Shown here: positions 1 to 8,047 of the stretch, one piece after another | How positions within the stretch are numbered: the stretch's first letter is position 1 | Layout of the letters: each line of letters starts with the position of its first letter | Source: Saprospiraceae bacterium | GTDB taxonomy: Bacteria; Bacteroidota; Bacteroidia; Chitinophagales; Saprospiraceae | Reading direction: 5' to 3' | Assembly: GCA_022842725.1 (NCBI GenBank) | Contig: JALHOZ010000003.1 | Span: 1-64,000 of the forward strand | Length of the DNA stretch: 64,000 nt | Notes under the pieces: generated by a model | The model's input: the letters and a program-made list of their open reading frames with translations, nothing else | Database searches by the model: none | Told to the model about the DNA's origin: nothing | Translations under genes and position numbers: made by a program

Positions 1-876
1 CAACATGTCGACCCTTCGGTATTTAATCTTTGGAAAGATCGTTTATTGCTCGAAAAACTAAAGGAAAAGGAAACTTTGATATCCCGATTGCTCCATAAAT
101 ATACTTTTGATTGGGAAACATGTTTTTACATTTTGTTGGCCAGATATTTTGGAGGAAAGGTGAATGATATTCCTTTTGAAGCCCTGGCAGACCGGACGCC
201 ACTTGACCTGGTAAGAAAAAATGCTGATGATACCATGATGATTCAGGCATTGTTTTTTGGACAATCCGGCTTGCTGGAAAATGAATGTATACATCCTTAC
301 ACCGTCACGCTACAATCAAATTACCGTTTTCTGAAAGCTAAATATAATCTTACTCCCCTTCAACCTGTTGTGTGGAAATTCAGCAAATTGAGGCCTCCGA
401 ATTTTCCAACCGTCAGGTTGGCAGAATTTTCAACTTTAAAAAACCTGGGTTCCTCATTGTTTCAGGCTCTATGCGAAGCAGACAACCTGAAAGCTATGCA
501 TGAACTGATTCAAACCCATCCTGATGATTATTGGTCCAACCATTATGTTTTTAATACGTACGCTAAGGTTGTACACAAAAACATAACCAATGACTTCAGA
601 AATCATTTGCTGATCAATGCCTTTTTACCTTTGGTTTTTGTTTTTGCCAAAACCTATGGTCAGGACCAACGGATAGAATGGATTTTGAAAATTTTTGGTG
701 AAATGAAAAAAGAAAATAACAAAATCATCCGTCAATGGGAAACTTCAGGAATGTCGGTTCATACAGCATTGGACTCTCAGGCACTGTTATATCTTTATTC
801 AGATTATTGTTCAAACAAACATTGTTTGTCTTGCCGTATCGGTCATCAGATCATGAAACAATCACCTCCTGGTTAA
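1..876 (+). CDS. DUF2851 family protein (5' end outside window)
   Basis: The reading frame is open from base 1, so this is the C-terminal portion of a longer protein; the first ATG-like start inside the window is not the real start. The sequence matches the DUF2851 family of Bacteroidota, whose members are roughly 420 residues; about 291 residues are visible. Recognisable parts are the WETCFYILLARYFGGKVN stretch (around visible residues 37-54) and the Cys cluster near the C-terminus (CSNKHCLSCRIG), which looks like a metal-binding or structural cysteine motif. No signal peptide can be judged because the N-terminus is missing. The family has no established function. It is followed by a 240-bp gap and is probably transcribed separately from the next gene, which has its own promoter box. 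Confidence 0.85.
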   Translation, partial: QHVDPSVFNLWKDRLLLEKLKEKETLISRLLHKYTFDWETCFYILLARYFGGKVNDIPFEALADRTPLDLVRKNADDTMMIQALFFGQSGLLENECIHPYTVTLQSNYRFLKAKYNLTPLQPVVWKFSKLRPPNFPTVRLAEFSTLKNLGSSLFQALCEADNLKAMHELIQTHPDDYWSNHYVFNTYAKVVHKNITNDFRNHLLINAFLPLVFVFAKTYGQDQRIEWILKIFGEMKKENNKIIRQWETSGMSVHTALDSQALLYLYSDYCSNKHCLSCRIGHQIMKQSPPG

Positions 877-1022
877 AAAAAGATATCTCAGGGACAGTTT
901 TTTGTACGTTTTTATATTGAATTGTTGCATAAGAGAGCTTTATATATTCGAAAGTATGAACATATATCCTGATATTAAAAAGTTAAAAGTTTCTTATTTT
1001 TAAAAAATATGAGATTCTCTTG

Positions 1023-1030
1023 TAACTTTG
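1023..1030 (+). promoter_or_regulatory. Putative -7 promoter box TAACTTTG
   Basis: Exact match to the Bacteroidota sigma-ABfr -7 consensus TAnnTTTG, 88 bases before the ATG of the thioredoxin-like lipoprotein. No clear -33 TTTG is visible at the usual spacing, so only the -7 half is supported. Confidence 0.5.
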
Positions 1031-1118
1031 TGCTGAAAAATCAGATTTTATAAAGATATCTTTCAAAACCTGATGTTTCGAAAGAATCTTTTTACCTCAA
1101 CAAATAATCTTTTAATCG

Positions 1119-1667
1119 ATGAATTTCAAAAGTTTTGTTCAAATTCCTGTGATTTTTTTATTATTCGCAAATATGGTTTCATGCCAGAATAATGCAAATC
1201 CGGCGACCCAAAATAATCCTGAAACTGTTCAACAATCTCCTGTCAGTTCTGAATACAAAGCTGAAAATGAAGGTTGGTTGGTCAATCTGGAAGAGGCCTT
1301 TCAACTGTCACAAAAAACCGGCAAACCTATCATGGCCAATTTTACAGGCAGTGACTGGTGTGGTTGGTGTAAAAGACTGACAGCATCCGTTTTTGTTCAG
1401 GATGAGTTTAAAAAATGGGCTGCAGAAAATGTTATTTTATTAGAAGTTGATTTTCCAAGAAGAAAACAGCTTCCTGCCAATATTCAGGAACAAAATGCGG
1501 GTTTACAACAAGCATTTCAGGTCAGAGGATATCCTACCGTTTGGGTTTTTAATTTAACAAAAGATCCTCAATTGAATCAATTTCAGGTACAGGCTTTAGG
1601 TTCTACCGGTTATAAAGCTTCTGCCCAGGAGTTTATTGCTGATGTCAACCTGATGATGAAAAAATAA
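1119..1667 (+). CDS. Thioredoxin-fold lipoprotein with WCGWC motif
   Basis: A 182-residue protein with a lipoprotein signal peptide ending in the lipobox NMVSC (Cys at about residue 22), a low-complexity Asn/Gln/Pro linker, then a thioredoxin-like domain of the Thioredoxin_7/DUF255-like type. The active site is SDWCGWCK (about residues 79-86) and a cis-Pro motif RGYPT lies near residue 139. These features support a membrane-anchored thiol-disulfide oxidoreductase facing the periplasm. It is preceded by a TAnnTTTG box and followed, 47 bases later, by a gene for a cysteine-rich putative outer-membrane protein, with which it probably forms an operon. Its substrate is unknown; the neighbour is an obvious candidate by inference only. 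Confidence 0.85.
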   Translation: MNFKSFVQIPVIFLLFANMVSCQNNANPATQNNPETVQQSPVSSEYKAENEGWLVNLEEAFQLSQKTGKPIMANFTGSDWCGWCKRLTASVFVQDEFKKWAAENVILLEVDFPRRKQLPANIQEQNAGLQQAFQVRGYPTVWVFNLTKDPQLNQFQVQALGSTGYKASAQEFIADVNLMMKK

Positions 1668-1714
1668 TTCCGGATCTGTCGAAAACTTATTTCGTCACCT
1701 ATAAATCAAAACAA

Positions 1715-2455
1715 ATGCGAATACTAACAACTTTTTTCCTGACTCTATTGTCGGTTGTTTTATGGTCCCAGGACGTTGTGGTTACCATGTCAAATGATTC
1801 GATGATGACAAAAAATATGACTGCTTGTTGTGATTCAACCAATGTCAAACAAAAACCCTGGGTTTCTGTCGAATACAGAGTTTATCTTGATCCTGCTAAA
1901 ACAACCAGAAATGAGTTGAGCGCTGCAGGTTTTTCGCTTGACCAGCAAGCTTCAGAAATAGCGGTAAAATTCGGTCAGTTTCCTAAAATATTTTTGTACC
2001 AGCAATTGGGAACATTGACCAATTCCAATTATACATCTTTGTATGGTTTTGGTCTGAAAGAAAAATATCAAAGAGACCTGATCAAACATCCCGCTATTGT
2101 ACTGGCGCCATATATCGAATTGGGCGCCGGTTACTACCAACTGACCACCGTAAGAAATGTTAACGGAAACAGCACCTCTTCAAGCTTTTCCGGCAATATT
2201 CAGGAAAATAAAATCAGCAATTTTAGTTTTACAGGTGATCTTGGAGTAAACATTGGATATTCCTTTAAGATGTTGGGTTCTAATGTATCTCTGACAGCAA
2301 ATGGAGGTTACCAAACCAATTTGCCGAGCACATGGAAAACCGGACATTCTCTTGCTTTCAGAGAAAAACTGGATTTGTCTTCTCTCTATTTTGGCGGAAG
2401 AATCGGCATAACCCTTGATGATTGTTGTTGCTGTTGCACTGCAGCTTGTAAATAA
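1715..2455 (+). CDS. Cys-rich putative outer-membrane beta-barrel protein
   Basis: A 246-residue protein with a signal peptide (cleavage likely after LWSQ). The body has the alternating aromatic and glycine pattern of small outer-membrane barrels (for example GFGLKEKYQRDL, GYSFKMLGSNVSL, FGGRIGITL). The unusual part is cysteine: a CC pair soon after the signal peptide (TACCDS) and a C-terminal run of five consecutive cysteines followed by one more (DDCCCCCTAACK), with no other cysteines in the barrel region. I do not recognise a named family. It lies 47 bases downstream of the thioredoxin-like lipoprotein and is followed by a strong terminator, so the two genes form a compact unit. Metal binding or disulfide-based anchoring are possibilities, not shown. 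Confidence 0.7.
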   Translation: MRILTTFFLTLLSVVLWSQDVVVTMSNDSMMTKNMTACCDSTNVKQKPWVSVEYRVYLDPAKTTRNELSAAGFSLDQQASEIAVKFGQFPKIFLYQQLGTLTNSNYTSLYGFGLKEKYQRDLIKHPAIVLAPYIELGAGYYQLTTVRNVNGNSTSSSFSGNIQENKISNFSFTGDLGVNIGYSFKMLGSNVSLTANGGYQTNLPSTWKTGHSLAFREKLDLSSLYFGGRIGITLDDCCCCCTAACK

Positions 2456-2469
2456 GTTTATTACAAGAT

Positions 2470-2519
2470 AAAAAAAAGGAGGTAAAATGGTCAGAGTATC
2501 CATTTACCTCCTTTTTTTT
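2470..2519 (+). terminator. Rho-independent terminator after the Cys-rich gene
   Basis: GGAGGTAAAATGG pairs with CCATTTACCTCC (one-base bulge) around a short loop, flanked by a run of A on the left and a run of eight T on the right. It lies 15 bases after the stop codon at 2455 and isolates the upstream unit from clpB. Confidence 0.85.
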
Positions 2520-2696
2520 GTACCTCATGAAGGTATACGTACACTTATGGTCAAAAAATAAAAAACTAAGCTTCAAATTAATCAAAACATAAGAATGGCA
2601 TGCACAATTGACAGATATTTTTTGTGTTTTTATGTCAAAATGTCATGATTTTGGCTTGGTCACATTTTTGATATATACTATGCAAAATACATTTTT

Positions 2697-5432
2697 ATGA
2701 CATACGATCATTTTACAGTTAATGCGCAGGAAGCTATATTAAAAGCGCAACAAATTGCGGGAGGACTTGAACAACAAGTGGTAGACACTACCCACATTCT
2801 GAAAGGAATTATGGAAACAGATCCTAAGCTGACCGAGTTTTTATTACAAAAATCATCCTTTAACGTAACAACGCTCAAAAGAGATATCAACCTGGAAATT
2901 GAAAAATATCCCAAGGTGGAGGGTGGCGAAAAACAATACCTGAGCAACGATGCCAATAAAGCATTGGCTAAAGCCAAAAACTTATTAAAAGAATTCGGTG
3001 ATGAGTTTATTTCTTTGGAATTGATCATGTTGGGAATTCTGGATGGTAATGATAAAATGGCCACCATCCTGAAAGGTCAGGGATTAAATGCGAAGGATTT
3101 TAAAAGTGCCATCCTTGAATTGAGAAAGGGCAGAAAAGTGACAGATGCCCATGCAGATAATCAATACAATGCACTTAAAAAATATGCCGTTAACCTCAAC
3201 GAACAAGCTGAAGCAGGCAAACTCGACCCCATCATCGGAAGAGATGAAGAAATCCGCAGAATCCTGCACATTCTTTCCCGAAGGAAAAAAAACAATCCCA
3301 TCATATTGGGTGATCCGGGAGTCGGAAAAACAGCCATTGTGGAAGGAATAGCCTGGAGAATCGTGCAACAGGATGTTCCTGAAAACCTGATATCCAAAAA
3401 AATATTTACCCTGGATATGGCGTCACTCATCGCAGGAGCCAAATACAAAGGAGAATTTGAAGAAAGATTAAAGGCCGTAGTCAATGAAGTCATCAATTCT
3501 GAAGGTCAGGTTATCCTTTTTATTGATGAAATTCATACACTCATCGGTGCCGGAGGAGGACAAGGTGCCATGGACGCAGCGAATATCCTGAAACCCGCCT
3601 TGGCAAGAGGTGAATTGAGAACTATCGGGGCCACAACGTACGATGAATATCAGAAATATTTTGAGAACGACAAAGCCTTAGTACGAAGATTTCAGACAGT
3701 TATGGTCGACGAACCTTCCGTAGAAGACACCATTTCTATCTTACGTGGTATTCAGGAAAAATATGAAGTTTATCACAAAATCGCTATCCTGGATGAAGCG
3801 TTGATCGCTGCAGCAGAGTTGTCACACCGATATATTTCTGAAAGAAAATTGCCTGATAAAGCCATCGATCTGATAGATGAAGCAGCTTCTAAACTCAGGC
3901 TGGAGCTTGACTCCGTTCCGGAAGTGATAGACGAGCTGATTCGTAAGTTGAGACAATTGGAAATCGAAAAAGAATTTATCAAAAAAGAAAATGATACTAA
4001 AAAACTTGCCGTTCTCACAGAACAGATTGCCAATGTAAAAGAAAAGCTCGATTCAACTACCGCAGCCTGGAAATCAGAAAAAGATATTGTCGACAGAATC
4101 CAAAAAACAAAGGAAGAAATCGAACAATTGGAATATGAAGCTCAAAAAGCGGAAAGGGAGAGTGATTACGAAAAGGTAGCAAAAATCCGTTATGGTGATT
4201 TGAAACAAAAGGAAACCGAACTTTCAGCAGCCAACGAAGCATTGAGTAAATTGCCGGAAAACAGTCGTTTTACCAACGAAGTAGTGACGGCAGATGATAT
4301 TGCAGATGTAATCTCCAAATGGACCGGCATACCTGTTTCAAAAATGATGCAGAGTGAAAAACAAAAATTATTGACTCTGGAAGATGAAATCGGTAAAAGG
4401 GTAATTGGCCAGAAAGAAGCCGTAGAAGCGGTATCCGATGCTGTAAGACGAAGCAGAGCCGGCCTTCAGGATGAAAAAAAACCAATAGGTTCTTTTATTT
4501 TCCTGGGACCTACAGGTGTGGGTAAAACCGAACTTGCCAAAGCACTGGCTGAAGTACTTTTTGATGATGAAACAGCCATCACCCGAATCGATATGAGTGA
4601 ATATCAGGAAAAACATTCTGTGAGCAGGTTGGTTGGTGCGCCTCCGGGATATGTTGGGTATGATGAAGGTGGTCAGCTTACTGAGGCTGTACGCAGAAGA
4701 CCTTATTCTATCATTCTGTTGGATGAAATAGAAAAAGCACACCCTGACACCTTCAATGTATTGCTACAGGTACTGGATGATGGTCGTCTGACAGACAATA
4801 AAGGACGAATTGCCAATTTTAAAAATACCATCGTCATCATGACGTCCAATATGGGAGCAGAAAGAATTCTTGAAAATTTTGAAGATCTGGATGCTTTGGG
4901 TGACAAACATAGAGAAGATATCGTTGAGACGACAAAAATCGAACTTTTTGATGCCCTTAAAGAAAATTTAAGGCCGGAGTTTTTGAACAGGATTGATGAA
5001 AAAATTATGTTTCTTCCTCTTTCCAAGGCAGAAATCAAACAAATTGCCGTTCTGATGATCAAAAAATTGACAAAAAATCTGGCAAAACAAGAAATATCCA
5101 TTGTTTTTGATGAATCTGCGATGGACCTTCTGGCAGATTTGGGTTATGACCCTCAATTCGGTGCCAGACCTATGGCGCGCGTATTACAAAAGGAAATTAT
5201 CAACACATTGGCAAAAGAGATTTTGAGTGGAAAATTTTCTGCAGGTGAAACCATCCACATCGGAACGGATAAAAAAGGTTTTACCTTCGGCGAACAAAAA
5301 TCTGATTCCGAACCACCGGTAGAAATTCTGGATAAAAAAAGAAATCAGGACAACCTGTCAAAACTGAACAAAGCCACAGAAGATCTCAATGACACCATTG
5401 AAGACATCGAAGAAGCTGAAGAAGACCAATAA
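2697..5432 (+). CDS. clpB: ATP-dependent disaggregase ClpB
   Basis: A 911-residue Hsp100 chaperone that resolubilises aggregated proteins together with DnaK. Order of domains: Clp N-domain (about 1-145), AAA+ 1 with Walker A GDPGVGKT at residues 205-212 and Walker B ILFIDE at 273-278, a long coiled-coil middle domain (about 400-530) that distinguishes ClpB from ClpA/ClpC, AAA+ 2 with Walker A GPTGVGKT near 604-611 and Walker B ILLDE, then the ClpB D2-small domain. The E. coli protein is 857 residues; the excess here is a C-terminal acidic tail of about 45 residues. No CIRCE-like operator or clear TAnnTTTG box was seen upstream. The gene is monocistronic between two terminators. Confidence 0.97.
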   Translation: MTYDHFTVNAQEAILKAQQIAGGLEQQVVDTTHILKGIMETDPKLTEFLLQKSSFNVTTLKRDINLEIEKYPKVEGGEKQYLSNDANKALAKAKNLLKEFGDEFISLELIMLGILDGNDKMATILKGQGLNAKDFKSAILELRKGRKVTDAHADNQYNALKKYAVNLNEQAEAGKLDPIIGRDEEIRRILHILSRRKKNNPIILGDPGVGKTAIVEGIAWRIVQQDVPENLISKKIFTLDMASLIAGAKYKGEFEERLKAVVNEVINSEGQVILFIDEIHTLIGAGGGQGAMDAANILKPALARGELRTIGATTYDEYQKYFENDKALVRRFQTVMVDEPSVEDTISILRGIQEKYEVYHKIAILDEALIAAAELSHRYISERKLPDKAIDLIDEAASKLRLELDSVPEVIDELIRKLRQLEIEKEFIKKENDTKKLAVLTEQIANVKEKLDSTTAAWKSEKDIVDRIQKTKEEIEQLEYEAQKAERESDYEKVAKIRYGDLKQKETELSAANEALSKLPENSRFTNEVVTADDIADVISKWTGIPVSKMMQSEKQKLLTLEDEIGKRVIGQKEAVEAVSDAVRRSRAGLQDEKKPIGSFIFLGPTGVGKTELAKALAEVLFDDETAITRIDMSEYQEKHSVSRLVGAPPGYVGYDEGGQLTEAVRRRPYSIILLDEIEKAHPDTFNVLLQVLDDGRLTDNKGRIANFKNTIVIMTSNMGAERILENFEDLDALGDKHREDIVETTKIELFDALKENLRPEFLNRIDEKIMFLPLSKAEIKQIAVLMIKKLTKNLAKQEISIVFDESAMDLLADLGYDPQFGARPMARVLQKEIINTLAKEILSGKFSAGETIHIGTDKKGFTFGEQKSDSEPPVEILDKKRNQDNLSKLNKATEDLNDTIEDIEEAEEDQ

Positions 5433-5454
5433 TTAAGGGTTTCCTTACCTAAAT

Positions 5455-5518
5455 CTGAATCCTGCAACAGCAAATAATTGCTGAAACTTGCAGGATTCAG
5501 GTTTAATTTTGTTTTTCA
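5455..5518 (+). terminator. Terminator hairpin after clpB
   Basis: A perfect 13-base stem, CTGAATCCTGCAA (5455-5467) with TTGCAGGATTCAG (5488-5500), extended inward by CAGCAA/TTGCTG, followed by a T-rich stretch. It lies 22 bases after the clpB stop. Confidence 0.85.
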
Positions 5519-5533
5519 ACAAAATTATTGTCG

Positions 5534-5541
5534 TACCTTTG
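5534..5541 (+). promoter_or_regulatory. Putative -7 promoter box TACCTTTG, very close to ATG
   Basis: Exact TAnnTTTG match directly after the clpB terminator. The ATG of the DUF4271 gene begins only 7 bases downstream, so a transcript starting at the usual distance would have almost no leader. A TTTTG at 5507-5511 could be the -33 element, with a slightly long spacer of 22 bases. Confidence 0.5.
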
Positions 5542-5548
5542 CGGCAAT

Positions 5549-6511
5549 ATGTGGCATAATATTTTCCGAAATATAGTGACTATTCCCTTAATATGTTTTT
5601 TCATAACGGGAATATATGCACAAAATACCAATCCTTTTGAAATCAGATCCCGTCTGGATTCAGTGGCTGCCCTACCCGTCGACCAAACGAATGAATCTTT
5701 GAATGATACCCTTGTTTCGAATGATGAAACAAACCTGAATCTTAATGACAGCCTTTCTCAGGAGTCCGTCAATCCTTTTGATGTCGACCATTTACCTTTG
5801 AGAAAAAGCAAATTAGATTCAGAAAAAACAAAAGCTGTCGGTAACCAAAACAACAGCCCTGTCAAAGAACAATCAAATAATTTTTTATTCTGGATTTTAC
5901 TATTGGCAGCAGCTTTGCTGGCTATAGTTATCAATCTGAACCTAGCCTTTATCAAACTGGTCTTCAGATCTTTGATCAATATGAATTTATTTAAGTTGTT
6001 TCACAGAGAAGAAGGCAACGGGTTTACGCCGTCATTCCTGTTTTTATATTTTGTTTTTTTTATCAATGTCGCAACGATTGTTTTTTTATGGCTGAAGCAG
6101 GATAATATCACGTTAAACTTTTCTTTTTGGTTGAAGATTTTGGCTGGTATAACCGTCTTTTATTTGGTCAAACATATGTTGATATCTATCATCGGATTTA
6201 TTTTTAACATTACCAAAACAACAGGATTGTATAATTTTTCAATTGCAACTTATCATATTTTTGCAGGAATTGTATTACTCCCCCTTAATTTTGCGATCGC
6301 TTTTGTCAACCCCGGTATCTCATCATTTTTACTCATTCTTGCATCAATATTCATTGCCGGCATATTGATTCTTAAAAGCGGACGTGGACTATTCATTAGT
6401 TTGGAATATTGGAATGATAGGTTTTTTCAATTTTTTATGTACCTTTGCGCCTTCGAAATTTTACCTGTGTTGATTTTGGTAAAATTTTTGATGTATCAGG
6501 TAAATCATTAG
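5549..6511 (+). CDS. DUF4271 family multi-pass membrane protein
   Basis: About 320 residues from the ATG at 5549; the frame extends upstream to a TTG at 5528, but that would overlap the promoter box. The N-terminus is a signal peptide (cleavage near IYAQ), followed by a hydrophilic Asn/Ser/Asp-rich stretch of about 80 residues and then roughly six membrane helices, starting with FLFWILLLAAALLAIVINL. This layout and the position directly before hemD match DUF4271 proteins of Bacteroidota. The family has no experimentally assigned function that I know of. The last 70 bases contain a second TACCTTTG box that could drive hemD, so the two genes may be expressed both together and separately. Confidence 0.75.
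   Translation: MWHNIFRNIVTIPLICFFITGIYAQNTNPFEIRSRLDSVAALPVDQTNESLNDTLVSNDETNLNLNDSLSQESVNPFDVDHLPLRKSKLDSEKTKAVGNQNNSPVKEQSNNFLFWILLLAAALLAIVINLNLAFIKLVFRSLINMNLFKLFHREEGNGFTPSFLFLYFVFFINVATIVFLWLKQDNITLNFSFWLKILAGITVFYLVKHMLISIIGFIFNITKTTGLYNFSIATYHIFAGIVLLPLNFAIAFVNPGISSFLLILASIFIAGILILKSGRGLFISLEYWNDRFFQFFMYLCAFEILPVLILVKFLMYQVNH
6440..6447 (+). promoter_or_regulatory. Putative internal -7 promoter box for hemD
   Basis: TACCTTTG followed by CGC, nearly the same ten-base string as at 5534, located inside the 3' end of the DUF4271 gene and 96 bases before the hemD start. Confidence 0.4.
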
Positions 6512-6542
6512 CTATCAAGGTGAAGTTTAAAATCAAACATGC

Positions 6543-7352
6543 ATGTCAACAAAAGGTAGTGTAAATAAAGAATCAACAACTTATGTCGAAGAATACCGCA
6601 AGGTTTCGACCATCTTGATTTCGCAACCCAAACCGGTAGATAAATCCCCATACTTCGATATGGAACAAAAATACGGATTGACCATCGATTGGCGACCTTT
6701 CATTCATGTTGAATCTGTTTCAGAAAAGGAATTCAGAAAAAACAGAATCAATCTTGCGGATTATCCTTGTGTTATTTTTTCCAGTAAAGGAGCTGTTGAT
6801 AATTATTTCAGACTTTGCGAAGAGACGAGGGTTAAAATTTCTCAGGAAACGAGATATTTTTGTCTCACTGAAGCTATTGCCAATTATTTACAAAAATTTA
6901 TACTTTACAGAAAACGTAAAGTATTTATGGGCAAAAGGATCATTGACGATCTGGCACACTATTTTAATAAGTATAAAACCGAAAAATATCTGCTCCCTTG
7001 TTCCAATGTAGGTTCTTCAGAACTGGTAAGTTATCTCACAAAAATCAATGTCGATTTTACGCCGGTGATTATGTACAACACGGTCTCAAGTGATTTGTCC
7101 GATCTCAGTGATGTATACTACGATGTACTTGCATTTTTCAGTCCCCAGGGAATCGAGTCTTTATTTGAAAATTTTCCGGATTTTAATCAAAATAAAACCA
7201 GAATCGCTGTATTTGGCAACACTACGTTTAAAGCAGCAGAAGATAAAGGTTTGTTTGTAAATATCAAGGCTCCTACGCCTGAAGTGCCTTCGATGACCAT
7301 GGCATTGGAAAATTATATTCAAAAGGCCAATAATGGACACAAAGCCGGATAG
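6543..7352 (+). CDS. hemD: Uroporphyrinogen-III synthase
   Basis: A 269-residue cytoplasmic enzyme expected to cyclise hydroxymethylbilane to uroporphyrinogen III in tetrapyrrole synthesis. The sequence shows the two-lobed HemD pattern: an N-terminal half with VIFSSKGAVDNYF and a C-terminal half with DVLAFFSPQGIESLFENF (the S-P-x-x-x-x-x-F stretch typical of the family), followed by IAVFGNTTFKAAEDKG and a closing P-T-P-E-V-P-S-M motif. HemD sequences diverge strongly, so the call rests on these short motifs and on the Bacteroidota-style N-terminal extension. It follows the DUF4271 gene by 31 bases and precedes a Nudix gene by 31 bases, suggesting one transcription unit. Confidence 0.88.
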   Translation: MSTKGSVNKESTTYVEEYRKVSTILISQPKPVDKSPYFDMEQKYGLTIDWRPFIHVESVSEKEFRKNRINLADYPCVIFSSKGAVDNYFRLCEETRVKISQETRYFCLTEAIANYLQKFILYRKRKVFMGKRIIDDLAHYFNKYKTEKYLLPCSNVGSSELVSYLTKINVDFTPVIMYNTVSSDLSDLSDVYYDVLAFFSPQGIESLFENFPDFNQNKTRIAVFGNTTFKAAEDKGLFVNIKAPTPEVPSMTMALENYIQKANNGHKAG

Positions 7353-7383
7353 GTTGTATTTTTTACCTTTTATGGTTTGATTT

Positions 7384-8016
7384 ATGGATATCCGATTCAT
7401 TCAAAATCTGGAATCCAGATTGGAAAAGCCACTTCCCGGATTTGAATCACAACTCAAAATGGCGGGATACACTACTTCAGAACATTTTTACAAACCTGAA
7501 GAAAATCACAAAACAGCTTGTGTCATGCTGGTGCTTTTTCCCAAAAATGATGATTGGAATTTTGTTCTTATAGAACGTAGCAGCATTGATCCGAATGACA
7601 GACACGCTGGTCAGTTGAGTTTCCCGGGAGGAAAACTGGATGAAAGTGATAAAACACTGGAAGATTGTGCACTCAGAGAAACATATGAAGAAATAGGCCT
7701 CCATCCCGGTGGCATCGGAATTTTAGGGTCTCTGACTCCGCTTTATGTTAAAGTCAGTAATTTTTTAGTCCACCCGTTTATCGGTTTTACAACAGATCTT
7801 CCAAAATTTGTATTACAAACTACCGAAGTACAACAAATATTTGAAGTACCTGTTCCACTCGTTACAGATTCCGGTTACAAAAAAAAGGTCGATATATCGG
7901 TTCGCGACTTTGTAATCAATGATGTACCTACTTACCAGATTTTCGGCAAAAACCTTTGGGGTGCATCAGCTATGATCCTTTCTGAATTTGAGGATATTTT
8001 ACGTGACATAAAATAA
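7384..8016 (+). CDS. Nudix hydrolase, CoA pyrophosphatase-like
   Basis: A 210-residue Nudix protein. The Nudix box is present as FPGGKLDESDKTLEDCALRE followed by TYEEIGL (about residues 80-105), and the region just before it (VLIERSS...DRHAGQLSFPGG) matches the extra UPF0035 signature of the NudL/PCD1 subgroup, which cleaves CoA and CoA derivatives. The substrate is therefore inferred at subgroup level. It starts at the ATG 31 bases after hemD and is probably co-transcribed with it. A weak inverted repeat (GTCAAATT/AATTTGAC, 8022-8059) spans the junction with the convergent next gene and could serve as a poor terminator. Confidence 0.85.
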   Translation: MDIRFIQNLESRLEKPLPGFESQLKMAGYTTSEHFYKPEENHKTACVMLVLFPKNDDWNFVLIERSSIDPNDRHAGQLSFPGGKLDESDKTLEDCALRETYEEIGLHPGGIGILGSLTPLYVKVSNFLVHPFIGFTTDLPKFVLQTTEVQQIFEVPVPLVTDSGYKKKVDISVRDFVINDVPTYQIFGKNLWGASAMILSEFEDILRDIK

Positions 8017-8047
8017 ACGCCGTCAAATTTACAGGCATGGTGTTTGG

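Noticed and set aside
2697-5432. Assignment of the Hsp100 gene as clpC or clpA
   Set aside because: The long coiled-coil middle domain between the two AAA+ modules is specific to ClpB, and there is no ClpP-binding loop motif that I can recognise.
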